From positions 1-49,247 of the forward strand of contig JAETON010000018.1 in assembly GCA_021771695.1 (NCBI GenBank): a stretch of 49,247 nucleotides of DNA, in the 5' to 3' direction. The stretch is from Lachnospiraceae bacterium. GTDB taxonomy: Bacteria > Bacillota > Clostridia > Lachnospirales > Lachnospiraceae. Below, in pieces: positions 6,840 through 14,989 of this stretch. Below the pieces are notes generated by a model. That model searched no databases. It was not told the DNA's origin and saw only the letters and a list, made by a program, of their open reading frames with translations. The translations under genes were made by a program, and so were the position numbers. Numbering within the stretch: position 1 is the first letter of the stretch; the number at the start of each line of letters is the position of its first letter.

Positions 6840-9584
6840 TTATTCATTTGTGTCCGTAATCATCTCAACTAAATATGCAATTTCTGTATCTGCAATGGCT
6901 ATATGCATCATCTGTTCCAAATCTGAAAATGCTTCTTTTATTTTTTGGAATTCTTTTGGAAATTCTATTTTTAAACTCTCCATCTGTTTATGAATGAGAG
7001 TTTCTCCAATTACCGTTCTTTCCACCATACATGCCGCATGTACCATATAACGTAAATATAATTCTTTGCTGTTTTTCCATTCAAAATCTTTCATAATATA
7101 TTCGTAAGAATAAGATAACAGAGGAACTATTTTTTCAGGATTTAAAAAATTCAACATCCCCCGCAGCGTTTCAACCAAAATACTTTCATTTACTTCTGCC
7201 TTTGGTTCATCTGCCCGGAAAGGAGTTTCCGAAATCAACTGTTCTAAACGCTTCATCCCCGATCCCACAATCAGCTGGTCTATGGAGATAAACGGCACCT
7301 GCTCCAATTGAATATCTACCGTTCCAACAACTGCCGCAATATTTTTCCATGGAATATTTTCAATATCTTTCTGTATATCTGATGCATGATTAAAATCCAT
7401 GCATTGAATAGAAACCAAATCTTTCATATTCTGCGGGAGCATTTCATAAATCATATCTTTAATTTTTACTGCCGTCCCTTGCCCGGTAAAACATGTTGCA
7501 ATTATAGTTTTTTGTTCCATACTGCATGGCTCCATACCGCTGGAATCTTTCCCTAATAACATATTACCTGCATCTTTTAAATCATCTGCAAGTTCATCTA
7601 AGGTGACTCCTTTTAACATAGATTTTCGGACAGCTTCAATCACTGTAGCTGTTGATGTCATAGAAATTGTGCGGATATGTACCTCTGTTTTTTGCTCAAT
7701 GATTTCTCCAAACATTGTCAGAGAGCCCATATCTACCAGCAAAATTACGCCCTTTCCTTCATCTGCATCCTTCACCAGTTCTATAGCCTTTTCCAGTGTC
7801 GTTTCTACAGACACATTCAACGGCATATCCACTGCTTTACAATGATCTGTATCCAACAGCTGATTTACTACATCTGCCATACTGGTTGCTGTAGTATTGC
7901 CATGTGCTAACACAATTACACCTACATGCTTTTGTGCTTCTTTGTCATCTGCTGCACATAAAAACATGGTCAAATAACCCAGTTCTTGATTTGGAATTTT
8001 TAAATCTAATTCTTCTTCCAACAGCCGTAAAATAATTTTTGCCACCCGAAACTCTTTCGGATGATTCAATGCAGTTTCTTGAATTCCCTCGCCTTTTAAT
8101 GGAATTCCTTTATTTAACCGCTCCACCATTGCATTCACATGCATCGCCATGCCGATTTTTGATTGGTCACTCAACTTACGATTTAATTTTACTTCTGCAA
8201 ATTGAATCACTTCTTCCACTGCATAATAGACTTTAGAATCAATAATTTTCAGCAGATTTTTCATGCCGTCTTCTTCATTTTTTACATGATATTTTTCCAT
8301 AAGAAGTTTCATATACTCATCTAAATCTTCTTGAAGCACCCCGGTAATCTGATCTTCGCTTCTTCCCTGCGTTTTAAATACTTGATATTTTGCAGAAATA
8401 ATATCATACAATGTTTCTTCTTGATCATTTCCAGATTTGCCGTCATCGAATATATGATAATAATCTGAATACCGCAGAAATTCAATCAAATCATTTCGTG
8501 CTTTTTGATGTTCTAACCGTCCGGTTTGAATATATTCCGGCAGTACATTTAAACCGATTGTAACACACTCTAAATTTTCTATTTTGTATTGCAGAAAAGC
8601 TTTTGCACACAGCAGCTGTACATCTGCCTGCAGCTGCCCAATATTCCCAGAACATCGATACAAAAGCAGTGCAATAATCACTTCTTTAAACACACGGATG
8701 GGAACTCCAATTTTCTTCTGCTCATTACTGAAAAATGTTTCTATCAATTGAAGACGTTCCACCAATGGCCGCTCTTCTAATGCGGGAAGTTGAATAACTA
8801 CCGGCATTCTTCTTAAAAATGTTTTTAATAAGGAGGTATTTACATTTTCTGTGGTTGCTCCAATAATTAACACACTTGCTTTGCGAAGTTCCTCCGTTTC
8901 TCCTAGTCTGCGGTACACACCCTTGTCCATCAGTAAAAATAATATTTCCTGTCCCTCCGGCGGAAGCCGGTGGATTTCATCTAAAAACAAGATGCCGCCA
9001 TCTGCTTTTTCCACCAGCCCCTGTTTGTCTCGTTCTGCTCCCGTAAATGCTCCCTTTTTATGTCCAAACAGTTGAGACAAAATCAATTGAGGATTTTGTG
9101 CATACTCTGCACAGTTAAAAACAATAAATGACACACTGTCATCAATGGCTCCAACTTTCACCGCATATTCATACAGCTTTTCTGCAAATGTTGTTTTCCC
9201 GGTTCCTGTAGGACCAATCAGCAATGTATGCAATCCTCGCGGCGGATACAGCATTGCAGATCTTCCCTGCTCAATCTGTGCTTTCAAAGAACCATTCTGG
9301 CCAATCATAAAATCAAATTCAAACCGAGAAGTTTCTTCCTCTAGTTTCCGCTGCTTTTCAGCTTCCAAATATATTTCATATTGGGATGTCTCCATAAAAT
9401 ATACCGGTCTTCCTCCGATTTTCACAATCCGGCCTTCCCGTACCAGTTCATTCAAATCACGGCTGACATTGCTTCGATTCAGTTCAAGCTCTTCGGATAT
9501 GGTAATCGAATCGACGCCTGTTTTTTCTTCCTGATTTTCTACAAGCCGGCAAACACACTGATAAATTTTTTCTTTTCGATTCAT
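6840..9584 (-). CDS. levR: LevR-family sigma-54-dependent PTS-regulated activator
   Basis: A 914-residue LevR-type activator. Domain order from the N terminus: winged-helix DNA-binding domain (about 1-70); AAA+ sigma-54 activator domain with Walker A GPTGTGKT (about 124-131), GAFTGA loop contacting sigma-54 (178-183) and Walker B GGILFLDE (196-203); first PRD (about 445-550, His in AMHVNAMVERL); IIA-Man-like domain with LAHGNTTATS (His about 562); IIB-Gat-like domain with ATCFTGQG (Cys about 699); second PRD (about 805-910, His in YMVHAACMVER). In the family, phosphorylation by HPr and PTS enzymes tunes the activity. All key motifs are intact. It lies downstream of the transketolase genes and just upstream of the operon it should control. 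Confidence 0.93.
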   Translation of the reverse strand: MNRKEKIYQCVCRLVENQEEKTGVDSITISEELELNRSNVSRDLNELVREGRIVKIGGRPVYFMETSQYEIYLEAEKQRKLEEETSRFEFDFMIGQNGSLKAQIEQGRSAMLYPPRGLHTLLIGPTGTGKTTFAEKLYEYAVKVGAIDDSVSFIVFNCAEYAQNPQLILSQLFGHKKGAFTGAERDKQGLVEKADGGILFLDEIHRLPPEGQEILFLLMDKGVYRRLGETEELRKASVLIIGATTENVNTSLLKTFLRRMPVVIQLPALEERPLVERLQLIETFFSNEQKKIGVPIRVFKEVIIALLLYRCSGNIGQLQADVQLLCAKAFLQYKIENLECVTIGLNVLPEYIQTGRLEHQKARNDLIEFLRYSDYYHIFDDGKSGNDQEETLYDIISAKYQVFKTQGRSEDQITGVLQEDLDEYMKLLMEKYHVKNEEDGMKNLLKIIDSKVYYAVEEVIQFAEVKLNRKLSDQSKIGMAMHVNAMVERLNKGIPLKGEGIQETALNHPKEFRVAKIILRLLEEELDLKIPNQELGYLTMFLCAADDKEAQKHVGVIVLAHGNTTATSMADVVNQLLDTDHCKAVDMPLNVSVETTLEKAIELVKDADEGKGVILLVDMGSLTMFGEIIEQKTEVHIRTISMTSTATVIEAVRKSMLKGVTLDELADDLKDAGNMLLGKDSSGMEPCSMEQKTIIATCFTGQGTAVKIKDMIYEMLPQNMKDLVSIQCMDFNHASDIQKDIENIPWKNIAAVVGTVDIQLEQVPFISIDQLIVGSGMKRLEQLISETPFRADEPKAEVNESILVETLRGMLNFLNPEKIVPLLSYSYEYIMKDFEWKNSKELYLRYMVHAACMVERTVIGETLIHKQMESLKIEFPKEFQKIKEAFSDLEQMMHIAIADTEIAYLVEMITDTNE

Positions 9585-9671
9585 ATCTTCTGCCCTTCCT
9601 TTCGCTATGTCTTATTTTATCACATCCTGCTGGATTATCACAGCCGGCAGATATTATCCGAAGATGGAAAT

Positions 9672-10685
9672 TTATTCAAATGTTACAATGCCTTTAATAT
9701 AACCTCTCGGATTGGTTTCAAGTAATTCAAATGCCCGGTTGATTTCCCGTACCGGAATTCTATGGGTAATTAATTCTTCTGTTGGAAAAATCCCATTGGC
9801 ATAAGCTTCCACCGCTTTTTTCAGCACATCCATATAATCATCACAATACCATGGATGCACCACATGAATAATCGGAGAACGGTACATCATGTTATATGCC
9901 ATTTCTTCTGTGAATACCTCATTTTTTGTATACATAGATGGTGCCAAAATCTTTCCTTTCCCTGCAATTTTCACAATCTGCAGTGCAGATGCCAATCCTT
10001 TTAGACTTCCTGTAATTTCAATGACAACATCGAAACCTTTTCCTTTTGTTATCCGCATCATTGCTTCCTGCAAATCTTCCTCTGCCGGACAAATGGTCTG
10101 TGTTGCACCATACTTCTGGGCTAACTGCAGTCTTTCTTCATCAAAATCAATGGCAGTTAAACTTCCAAGGGATTCATTTTTTAATCCGGCAATGGTTAAT
10201 AACCCCATAAATCCACATCCGATGACTGCTGTATGATCTCCAAATACAGGCGCTGCCGCCTGTACAATATTGGCCACGCACATCATTGGTTCCCCAAGGC
10301 AGGCATCCAGCGGTTTTTTAGTTTCCGGCACCTTGATAATTCTTTTATCCTCTTTTAAAATCATATGACTGGTAAAACACTCGGAGGAAACACCAGTTAC
10401 CTTATCTCCCGGAGCAAATTTTGTTACACTTTTTCCTACCTTTTCAACAACTGCAGTTGGTTCATGCCCTAATCCCATTGGATAAGAAACCTCTTTTACC
10501 ATAGCTTCAAACCCTAAAGGATGTCTGCCCATGGCACTGGTCCCAAAATATGCCGGAATATCTGAATGGCACAATCCAACGCTTACCATTTTTAGTAGAA
10601 TTTCATCCTCTTTTAATTCCGGAAGTTCTTCTTCAAATAATTCAAAATGTTTTGGTTTTGTCAATTTTGCAATAATTCTTTTCAT
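9672..10685 (-). CDS. Zinc-type medium-chain dehydrogenase without the structural zinc lobe
   Basis: A 337-residue medium-chain dehydrogenase. It has the catalytic zinc motif GLCHSD near residue 38, GHEPTAVVEKVG near 74, a CLGEPMMC stretch that can supply a further ligand near 130, and a nucleotide-binding VIGCGFMGLL near 154. The four-cysteine structural zinc lobe seen in the other dehydrogenase (165-1214) is missing. It starts three bases after the transketolase C-terminal gene and is clearly in that operon. It probably acts on a sugar or polyol phosphate, by analogy with sorbose-1-phosphate reductase types, but no specificity is claimed. Confidence 0.82.
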   Translation of the reverse strand: MKRIIAKLTKPKHFELFEEELPELKEDEILLKMVSVGLCHSDIPAYFGTSAMGRHPLGFEAMVKEVSYPMGLGHEPTAVVEKVGKSVTKFAPGDKVTGVSSECFTSHMILKEDKRIIKVPETKKPLDACLGEPMMCVANIVQAAAPVFGDHTAVIGCGFMGLLTIAGLKNESLGSLTAIDFDEERLQLAQKYGATQTICPAEEDLQEAMMRITKGKGFDVVIEITGSLKGLASALQIVKIAGKGKILAPSMYTKNEVFTEEMAYNMMYRSPIIHVVHPWYCDDYMDVLKKAVEAYANGIFPTEELITHRIPVREINRAFELLETNPRGYIKGIVTFE

Positions 10686-10688
10686 CCT

Positions 10689-11666
10689 TTATCCTCGCTT
10701 TCTGGCAGCTGCCGCTTTGGCTTTAATTACAATATCCGCTGCTGTTAAATGGAACCTTTTTTTCAAATATTCCATATCTCCCACTTCTCCAAAAACATCC
10801 TGCACACCTACTTTTTCTACTGGTACCGGAATATTTTCTGCAATCACTTCACATACTGCACTGCCAAGCCCGTTATAAATACTATGGTTTTCTGCTGTTA
10901 CAATTGCTCCCGTTTCTTCTGCACACTTACATACCATTTCTTCATCTAGAGGTTTGATCGTAAACATATCCACAACCCTTGCAGAAATTCCATCTTCCTC
11001 CAATATCTGTGCCGCTTTCAACGCTTCCGCAACCATAATTCCTGCTGCAATAATCGTTACATCGGTTCCATTTTTTATAACATTTGCTTTTCCAATTTCA
11101 AATTCAGAGCCTTCCTCATAAATTTTTGCCACTGCTTTTCTTGCACAGCGCACATAATACATTCCTTTTTTCTCTGCCAGCTGGCGGATCAAAGATTTCA
11201 GCATCACCCCATCTGTCGGCTCCATAATGGTTAAAGCCGGAAACGCTCTTAATGCTGCCACATCTTCAAACGGCATATGGGTTCCCCCATTATAAGCTGC
11301 CATGATTCCAGGATCAGAACCAATTAATTTTACATTTGCATCGGAATAGCATCCGGAAATGAAAATCTGGTCATTTGCTCTTCTTGCAATAAATGGAGCA
11401 AAAGAATGGGCAAATGGAATCTTCCCTGCCGCAGATAATCCACAGGCTGTACCAATCATGTTGGCTTCTTGAATGCCACAGTTTATCAATTGCCCCGGAT
11501 ATTTATCAATCTCATCCATTTTTCCGCCCATAATACAGGCTCCAAGATCTGCTTCCAATTCCATAATATCTTTATTTTCTTCCATTAATTTTGTGATTGT
11601 CTCCGCATAAACCTGTGCCATAGTTTGTGTAGATAATTCATGTTCTTTTGCTGTTATAATACTCAT
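10689..11666 (-). CDS. Transketolase, C-terminal subunit (pyrimidine-binding and C-terminal domains)
   Basis: A 325-residue protein holding the second half of a transketolase. It carries the pyrimidine-binding domain with the cofactor-activating Glu in NCGIQEANMIG near residue 66, an AHSFAPFIARRANDQI segment, and a C-terminal transketolase domain with TIIAAGIMVAEAL and AENHSIYNGLGSA. With the product of 11678-12502 it should form a thiamine diphosphate enzyme moving two-carbon ketol units between sugar phosphates. Two-gene transketolases are common in Firmicutes accessory sugar loci. An AGGAGGG site precedes the start, and the gap to the N-terminal gene is 11 bases. Confidence 0.9.
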   Translation of the reverse strand: MSIITAKEHELSTQTMAQVYAETITKLMEENKDIMELEADLGACIMGGKMDEIDKYPGQLINCGIQEANMIGTACGLSAAGKIPFAHSFAPFIARRANDQIFISGCYSDANVKLIGSDPGIMAAYNGGTHMPFEDVAALRAFPALTIMEPTDGVMLKSLIRQLAEKKGMYYVRCARKAVAKIYEEGSEFEIGKANVIKNGTDVTIIAAGIMVAEALKAAQILEEDGISARVVDMFTIKPLDEEMVCKCAEETGAIVTAENHSIYNGLGSAVCEVIAENIPVPVEKVGVQDVFGEVGDMEYLKKRFHLTAADIVIKAKAAAARKRG

Positions 11667-11677
11667 AATTTTCCCTC

Positions 11678-12502
11678 CTAACGATTTAATGCATCAATTG
11701 CATCCTCAGCTTGTTCTTTGGACACATTGATATGATGGTTTTTCAAAATATTTTCTGCAAAAGAGCAGCCTTTTCCTTTGATTGTATTTAACACAACAGC
11801 ATGAGGCTTTCCGTTTCTATTTTTCGCACGTTCAATTGCTGCATCGATTGCTTCCAAATCATGCCCGTCCACTTCTTCTGCTTCCCAATGAAAACTTTCC
11901 AATTTTTCTTTGAAGCTCTCCATATTACAAATATTTGCCGTTGTATTATCTAACTGCTGCTTATTGTTATCTACAAATAAAATTAAGTTATCTAGTTTAT
12001 TTTGTGCTGCGAACATAATCGCTTCCCAATTCTGTCCTTCCTGGCTTTCTCCGTCTCCGATAATACAGTAAATTTGATTTTGATTTTGATCAATTTTTTT
12101 CGCCAATGCAATTCCTGCTGCTACAGAAAGTCCCTGTCCTAAAGAACCTGTCGTCACATCAATTCCCGGTGTTTTTTTATGATCGCAATGGCTTGGAAGA
12201 CTGGTTTGGGGCTGATTTAACGTTTTTAACCAGCCTCTTGGGAAGAAACCTTTCAACGATAATGCTGAATAAACCGCAGGACCGGCATGGCCTTTGGAAC
12301 AAATCAGCCAGTCTCTTTCCTCCCACTGAGGTCTCTGAGGATCAACTTTCATTTGCTTTCCATATAGGACACTCAGCAAATCGCATATACTCATTGCACC
12401 TCCCATATGCCCGAAACCACGAACAGCCATTTGATCAATTGTATGGATTCGTATTTCTTTTGCAAACTGTTCTAATTCTTGTACTTTTTTGTCTGTTAAC
12501 AT
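11678..12502 (-). CDS. Transketolase, N-terminal subunit (diphosphate-binding domain)
   Basis: A 274-residue N-terminal transketolase subunit. The thiamine diphosphate/Mg motif is visible as GDGESQEGQNWEA then FVDNNKQQ (GDG to N, about residues 145-175). Early conserved features are HMGGAMS and CSKGHAGPA. I place the start at 12502 (MLTDKK), preceded by an AAGGAGTG site. The frame stays open upstream to 12619, but that stretch contains the sigma-54 promoter at 12548-12564, so the longer form would have to start upstream of its own transcript. It is the first gene of the transketolase-dehydrogenase-LevR operon. Confidence 0.91.
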   Translation of the reverse strand: MLTDKKVQELEQFAKEIRIHTIDQMAVRGFGHMGGAMSICDLLSVLYGKQMKVDPQRPQWEERDWLICSKGHAGPAVYSALSLKGFFPRGWLKTLNQPQTSLPSHCDHKKTPGIDVTTGSLGQGLSVAAGIALAKKIDQNQNQIYCIIGDGESQEGQNWEAIMFAAQNKLDNLILFVDNNKQQLDNTTANICNMESFKEKLESFHWEAEEVDGHDLEAIDAAIERAKNRNGKPHAVVLNTIKGKGCSFAENILKNHHINVSKEQAEDAIDALNR

Positions 12503-12547
12503 ATGCTTCACTCCTTTTTGCTTATTTTTCTTTCTACTTTTTCTTAA

Positions 12548-12564
12548 AGCAAAACATATGCCAG
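12548..12564 (-). promoter_or_regulatory. Sigma-54 promoter of the transketolase operon
   Basis: On the minus strand the sequence reads CTGGCATATGTTTTGCT: TGGCAT as -24 box, five-base spacer, TTGCT as -12 box. It has one mismatch to TGGCAC. It lies about 46 bases upstream of the chosen start at 12502. A 14-base element identical to one at the PTS promoter sits three bases upstream of the -24 box, which strengthens the call. Confidence 0.78.
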
Positions 12565-12566
12565 TA

Positions 12567-12580
12567 TTAGTGTGTCGTTT
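12567..12580. promoter_or_regulatory. Candidate activator element shared with the PTS promoter
   Basis: The 14 bases here are identical to 6772-6785 and stand in the same place relative to a sigma-54 promoter (two or three bases upstream of the -24 box on the minus strand). Only half of the inverted repeat is conserved at this site. It is a candidate binding site for the LevR-like activator or another shared regulator. Confidence 0.5.
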
Positions 12581-12606
12581 CCTGATAGATTTTGTAATGA
12601 TAATTT

Positions 12607-12617
12607 TGTCAAAAAAC
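12607..12617. promoter_or_regulatory. Candidate activator element in front of rpoN
   Basis: TGTCAAAAAAC here is the same as the minus-strand reading of 6782-6792 at the PTS promoter. It lies nine bases upstream of the TGGCAC box of the rpoN promoter. The A-run makes chance matches easier, so it counts mainly together with the other two sites. Confidence 0.42.
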
Positions 12618-12625
12618 ACAGTTTT

Positions 12626-12642
12626 TTGGCACGATTTTTGCT
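12626..12642 (+). promoter_or_regulatory. Sigma-54 promoter in front of rpoN
   Basis: The plus strand reads TTGGCACGATTTTTGCT: an exact TTGGCAC -24 box, five-base spacer and TTGCT -12 box. Transcription would start near 12654, about 40 bases before the rpoN start codon. This implies that sigma-54 drives its own gene. The -24 boxes of this promoter and the divergent transketolase promoter are about 60 bases apart. Confidence 0.86.
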
Positions 12643-12692
12643 AATATATTTATATAGAAGCAGTTTGTGTACAATCAAAAGAGGTGATATCA

Positions 12693-13991
12693 TTGAATTT
12701 TGCTCAGCAGGCATCTATCATTCAACAGCAGAAATTTACACAGCATCAGATTCAGTCTCTGCATATATTGACTTTGGATAATGTAGAGTTAAATGAATTT
12801 CTTCAAAATGAATATTCTGAAAATCCATTGATGGAGTATTCCGCAGCAAAACAATCTCCTGTCAACTGGAATTCTTCTGCCGCTTCCAGAGATGATTCTG
12901 ATTATCCTGAGATTGCTGCTAAAGATCCTGATACCCTTTTAAACTTTTTTCTAGAACAGTTAAATCCTCGTTTATTCTCTAACCCTGAATGGAATACATT
13001 CAAACTATTGATTTTATTACTGGATGAAAATGGTTTTTTTCCATATACCTCTGAAGATTTATATCAAATGTTCCAAATTTCTCCTGCGGTATCTTCAAAA
13101 TGTCTGGAAATTTTAAGAACTTTACAGCCGCAAGGAGTTTTTCAGCCAAATATAGAAAGCTATCTTCTGTTCCAATTAAAACAAAAAAATACAGCTGATC
13201 CAAATCTGTTTGAATTAATCGAACATCATTTAGAACATGCCGCTTCAAATAAATTTCGATGTATCGCAGATGATTTGCACATTTCCTTACCAGAAGTCCG
13301 GAACCTAATACGGCAGCTAAAAGAATTGTCTCCCCGTCCTCTATCTGGCGGATACCTTGATAATGCTGCTTATATAACTCCTGACATTCTGGCTGTATAT
13401 GAAAATGGACAATGGGATATTTCTTTGAACGATCAATGGATTGGAAATTATTCTTTGAATGATTATTACATCAAAATGATGCATCAATCCTCTGATCCTC
13501 AGCTAAAATCTTATTTCCGCCAAAAATATGAACGGGCAAATTTTATCATTCAACGGATTGAACAACGCCGAACAACCATATTATCTATCTGCCAAGCCAT
13601 CTTTCGGCGGCAGGAAAATTATTTTCTATATGGCAGCTCTTTAGTTCCTATGACGTTATCTGATATTGCTTCAGATTTAGGATTTGCTGTTTCTACGATC
13701 AGCCGTGGAATTAAAAATAAATATTTACAGTATCCTCATGGTACTGTTCTTTTAAAAGATTTGTTTACTTCTGGGATACCCAGCAGTAAAGATACAGACG
13801 TTTCCTGTGCAAAAGTTATTGAAACTATGAAAAAAATTATTGCATCTGAAAACAAGAAAAAACCATACAGCGATAATAAACTAGCAGCTCTTTTAAACGA
13901 AAAGGGAATCAAAATTTCCAGAAGAACTGTTGCAAAATACCGTATGAATGCCGGAATTCCAAGCACGTTGGAAAGAAAAAACGACAGATAG
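12693..13991 (+). CDS. rpoN: RNA polymerase sigma-54 factor
   Basis: A 432-residue sigma-54 (RpoN/SigL), which directs RNA polymerase to -24/-12 promoters and needs an AAA+ activator. Seen: a Gln-rich region I (about 1-45, LNFAQQ...QQQKFTQHQIQSL) that contacts the activator, a core-binding region, a helix-turn-helix around FAVSTISRGIKNKYLQYP, and the RpoN box RRTVAKYR near the C terminus that reads the -24 element. I place the start at the TTG at 12693, six bases after GAGGTG; a GTG at 12684 lies inside that site. Length is close to Bacillus SigL. Its place beside a LevR-driven PTS module, rather than among housekeeping genes, suggests a dedicated role. Confidence 0.94.
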   Translation: MNFAQQASIIQQQKFTQHQIQSLHILTLDNVELNEFLQNEYSENPLMEYSAAKQSPVNWNSSAASRDDSDYPEIAAKDPDTLLNFFLEQLNPRLFSNPEWNTFKLLILLLDENGFFPYTSEDLYQMFQISPAVSSKCLEILRTLQPQGVFQPNIESYLLFQLKQKNTADPNLFELIEHHLEHAASNKFRCIADDLHISLPEVRNLIRQLKELSPRPLSGGYLDNAAYITPDILAVYENGQWDISLNDQWIGNYSLNDYYIKMMHQSSDPQLKSYFRQKYERANFIIQRIEQRRTTILSICQAIFRRQENYFLYGSSLVPMTLSDIASDLGFAVSTISRGIKNKYLQYPHGTVLLKDLFTSGIPSSKDTDVSCAKVIETMKKIIASENKKKPYSDNKLAALLNEKGIKISRRTVAKYRMNAGIPSTLERKNDR

Positions 13992-14013
13992 AAAAATCTA
14001 TCCGCCGTTTTTT
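13976..14013. terminator. Bidirectional terminator between rpoN and recR
   Basis: Stem of AAAAAACG...GATAG (13976-13991) with CTATC...CGTTTTTT (13998-14013), two internal mismatches and a six-base loop. The rpoN stop codon lies in the 5' arm and the recR stop codon touches the 3' arm, so the two convergent genes share it. Confidence 0.78.
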
Positions 14014-14608
14014 AAATTTCTGTTCTTCCTTCCAAAGCTCTTAATAACGTAACTTCATCAATATATTCCAAGTCACCGCCTACCGGAACCCCGCTGGCAA
14101 TCTTACTGACTTTGATTCCTGTTGGTTTCACCAATTTGCTAATATACATGGCTGTGGTTTCGCCTTCCAGACTAGAATTGGTCGCAATAATCAATTCTTT
14201 CACATCTCCCTGCAGTCTGGCAATCAACTCTTTCAGCCGTATATCATCTGGTCCAATACCAAGCATTGGTGATATAGCTCCATGAAGTACGTGGTAAACA
14301 CCTTCATATTTTCCTGTCTTTTCATAGGCAATTAAATCTCTGGTATTTTCTACAACCATAATAGTACTGTGATCGCGCTTCGTACTGGCACAGATTGGAC
14401 ATATTTCTTGATCCGTTAATGTACAGCATTCTTTACAATAATGAACATTTTCCTTCGCATTGATGATTGTATCAGAAAGCTTCTTTACCTGATCCTGCGG
14501 CATATTAATAATATGAAATGCTAACCGCCCGGCAGATTTGGGGCCAATTCCCGGCAGCTTTCCCAACTCTTCCATCAACTGCGTTATCTGGTTACTGTAA
14601 TAATCCAT
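14012..14608 (-). CDS. recR: Recombination protein RecR
   Basis: A 198-residue RecR, which helps RecF and RecO load RecA at gaps during recombinational repair. The N-terminal helix-hairpin-helix is seen in [18 protein letters not shown], the zinc motif as [16 protein letters not shown] (about 57-72), then a Toprim domain with [20 protein letters not shown]-type and GTT-type segments. The end [31 protein letters not shown] is diagnostic in part. Length is standard. It follows ybaB by nine bases in the conserved dnaX-ybaB-recR order. Confidence 0.98.
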   Translation of the reverse strand: MDYYSNQITQLMEELGKLPGIGPKSAGRLAFHIINMPQDQVKKLSDTIINAKENVHYCKECCTLTDQEICPICASTKRDHSTIMVVENTRDLIAYEKTGKYEGVYHVLHGAISPMLGIGPDDIRLKELIARLQGDVKELIIATNSSLEGETTAMYISKLVKPTGIKVSKIASGVPVGGDLEYIDEVTLLRALEGRTEI

Positions 14609-14617
14609 AATTTCCTT

Positions 14618-14971
14618 TTAGAATGGGAAACCTCCACCCATTCCGCCTAAACCTCCAGTAATACTTCCCATCTTAGCCTGAGAATCTTCTTCCATTTTTC
14701 TAAGAGCTTCATTGGTTGCTGCAACAATTAAATCTTCCAGCATTTCAATATCATCCGGATCTACAACTTCTTCTTCCAAAGATACAGAAACAACTTCTTT
14801 CTTTCCAGAAACAACGACTTTCACAACTCCGCCTCCGGCTGTTGCTTCATAAGTTGTCTCTTCCAATGCCTTACTTGTTTCCTCCATCTGTTTCTGCATT
14901 TTTTGAGCCTGTTTCATCAACTGATTCATATTTCCGCCCATTCCAGGCATACCGCCTCTTCTTTTTGCCAT
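14618..14971 (-). CDS. ybaB: YbaB/EbfC family nucleoid-associated protein
   Basis: A 117-residue member of the YbaB/EbfC DNA-binding family. A Met- and Gly-rich N terminus (GGMPGMGG) leads into the Gln/Lys helix LMKQAQKMQKQMEE, then a beta-rich core (GGGVVKVVVSGKKEV) and VDPDDIEMLEDLIVAATNEA. These are clear family marks. It is placed between dnaX and recR, as in most bacteria, and probably binds DNA as a dimer. Confidence 0.97.
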   Translation of the reverse strand: MAKRRGGMPGMGGNMNQLMKQAQKMQKQMEETSKALEETTYEATAGGGVVKVVVSGKKEVVSVSLEEEVVDPDDIEMLEDLIVAATNEALRKMEEDSQAKMGSITGGLGGMGGGFPF

Positions 14972-14989
14972 TTTATTTTCCTCCTAAAT

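Noticed and set aside
11678-12619. Longer start for the transketolase N-terminal subunit at 12619
   Set aside because: The extra 39 residues would be encoded across the sigma-54 promoter at 12548-12564 and lack a ribosome binding site. The start at 12502 has both.
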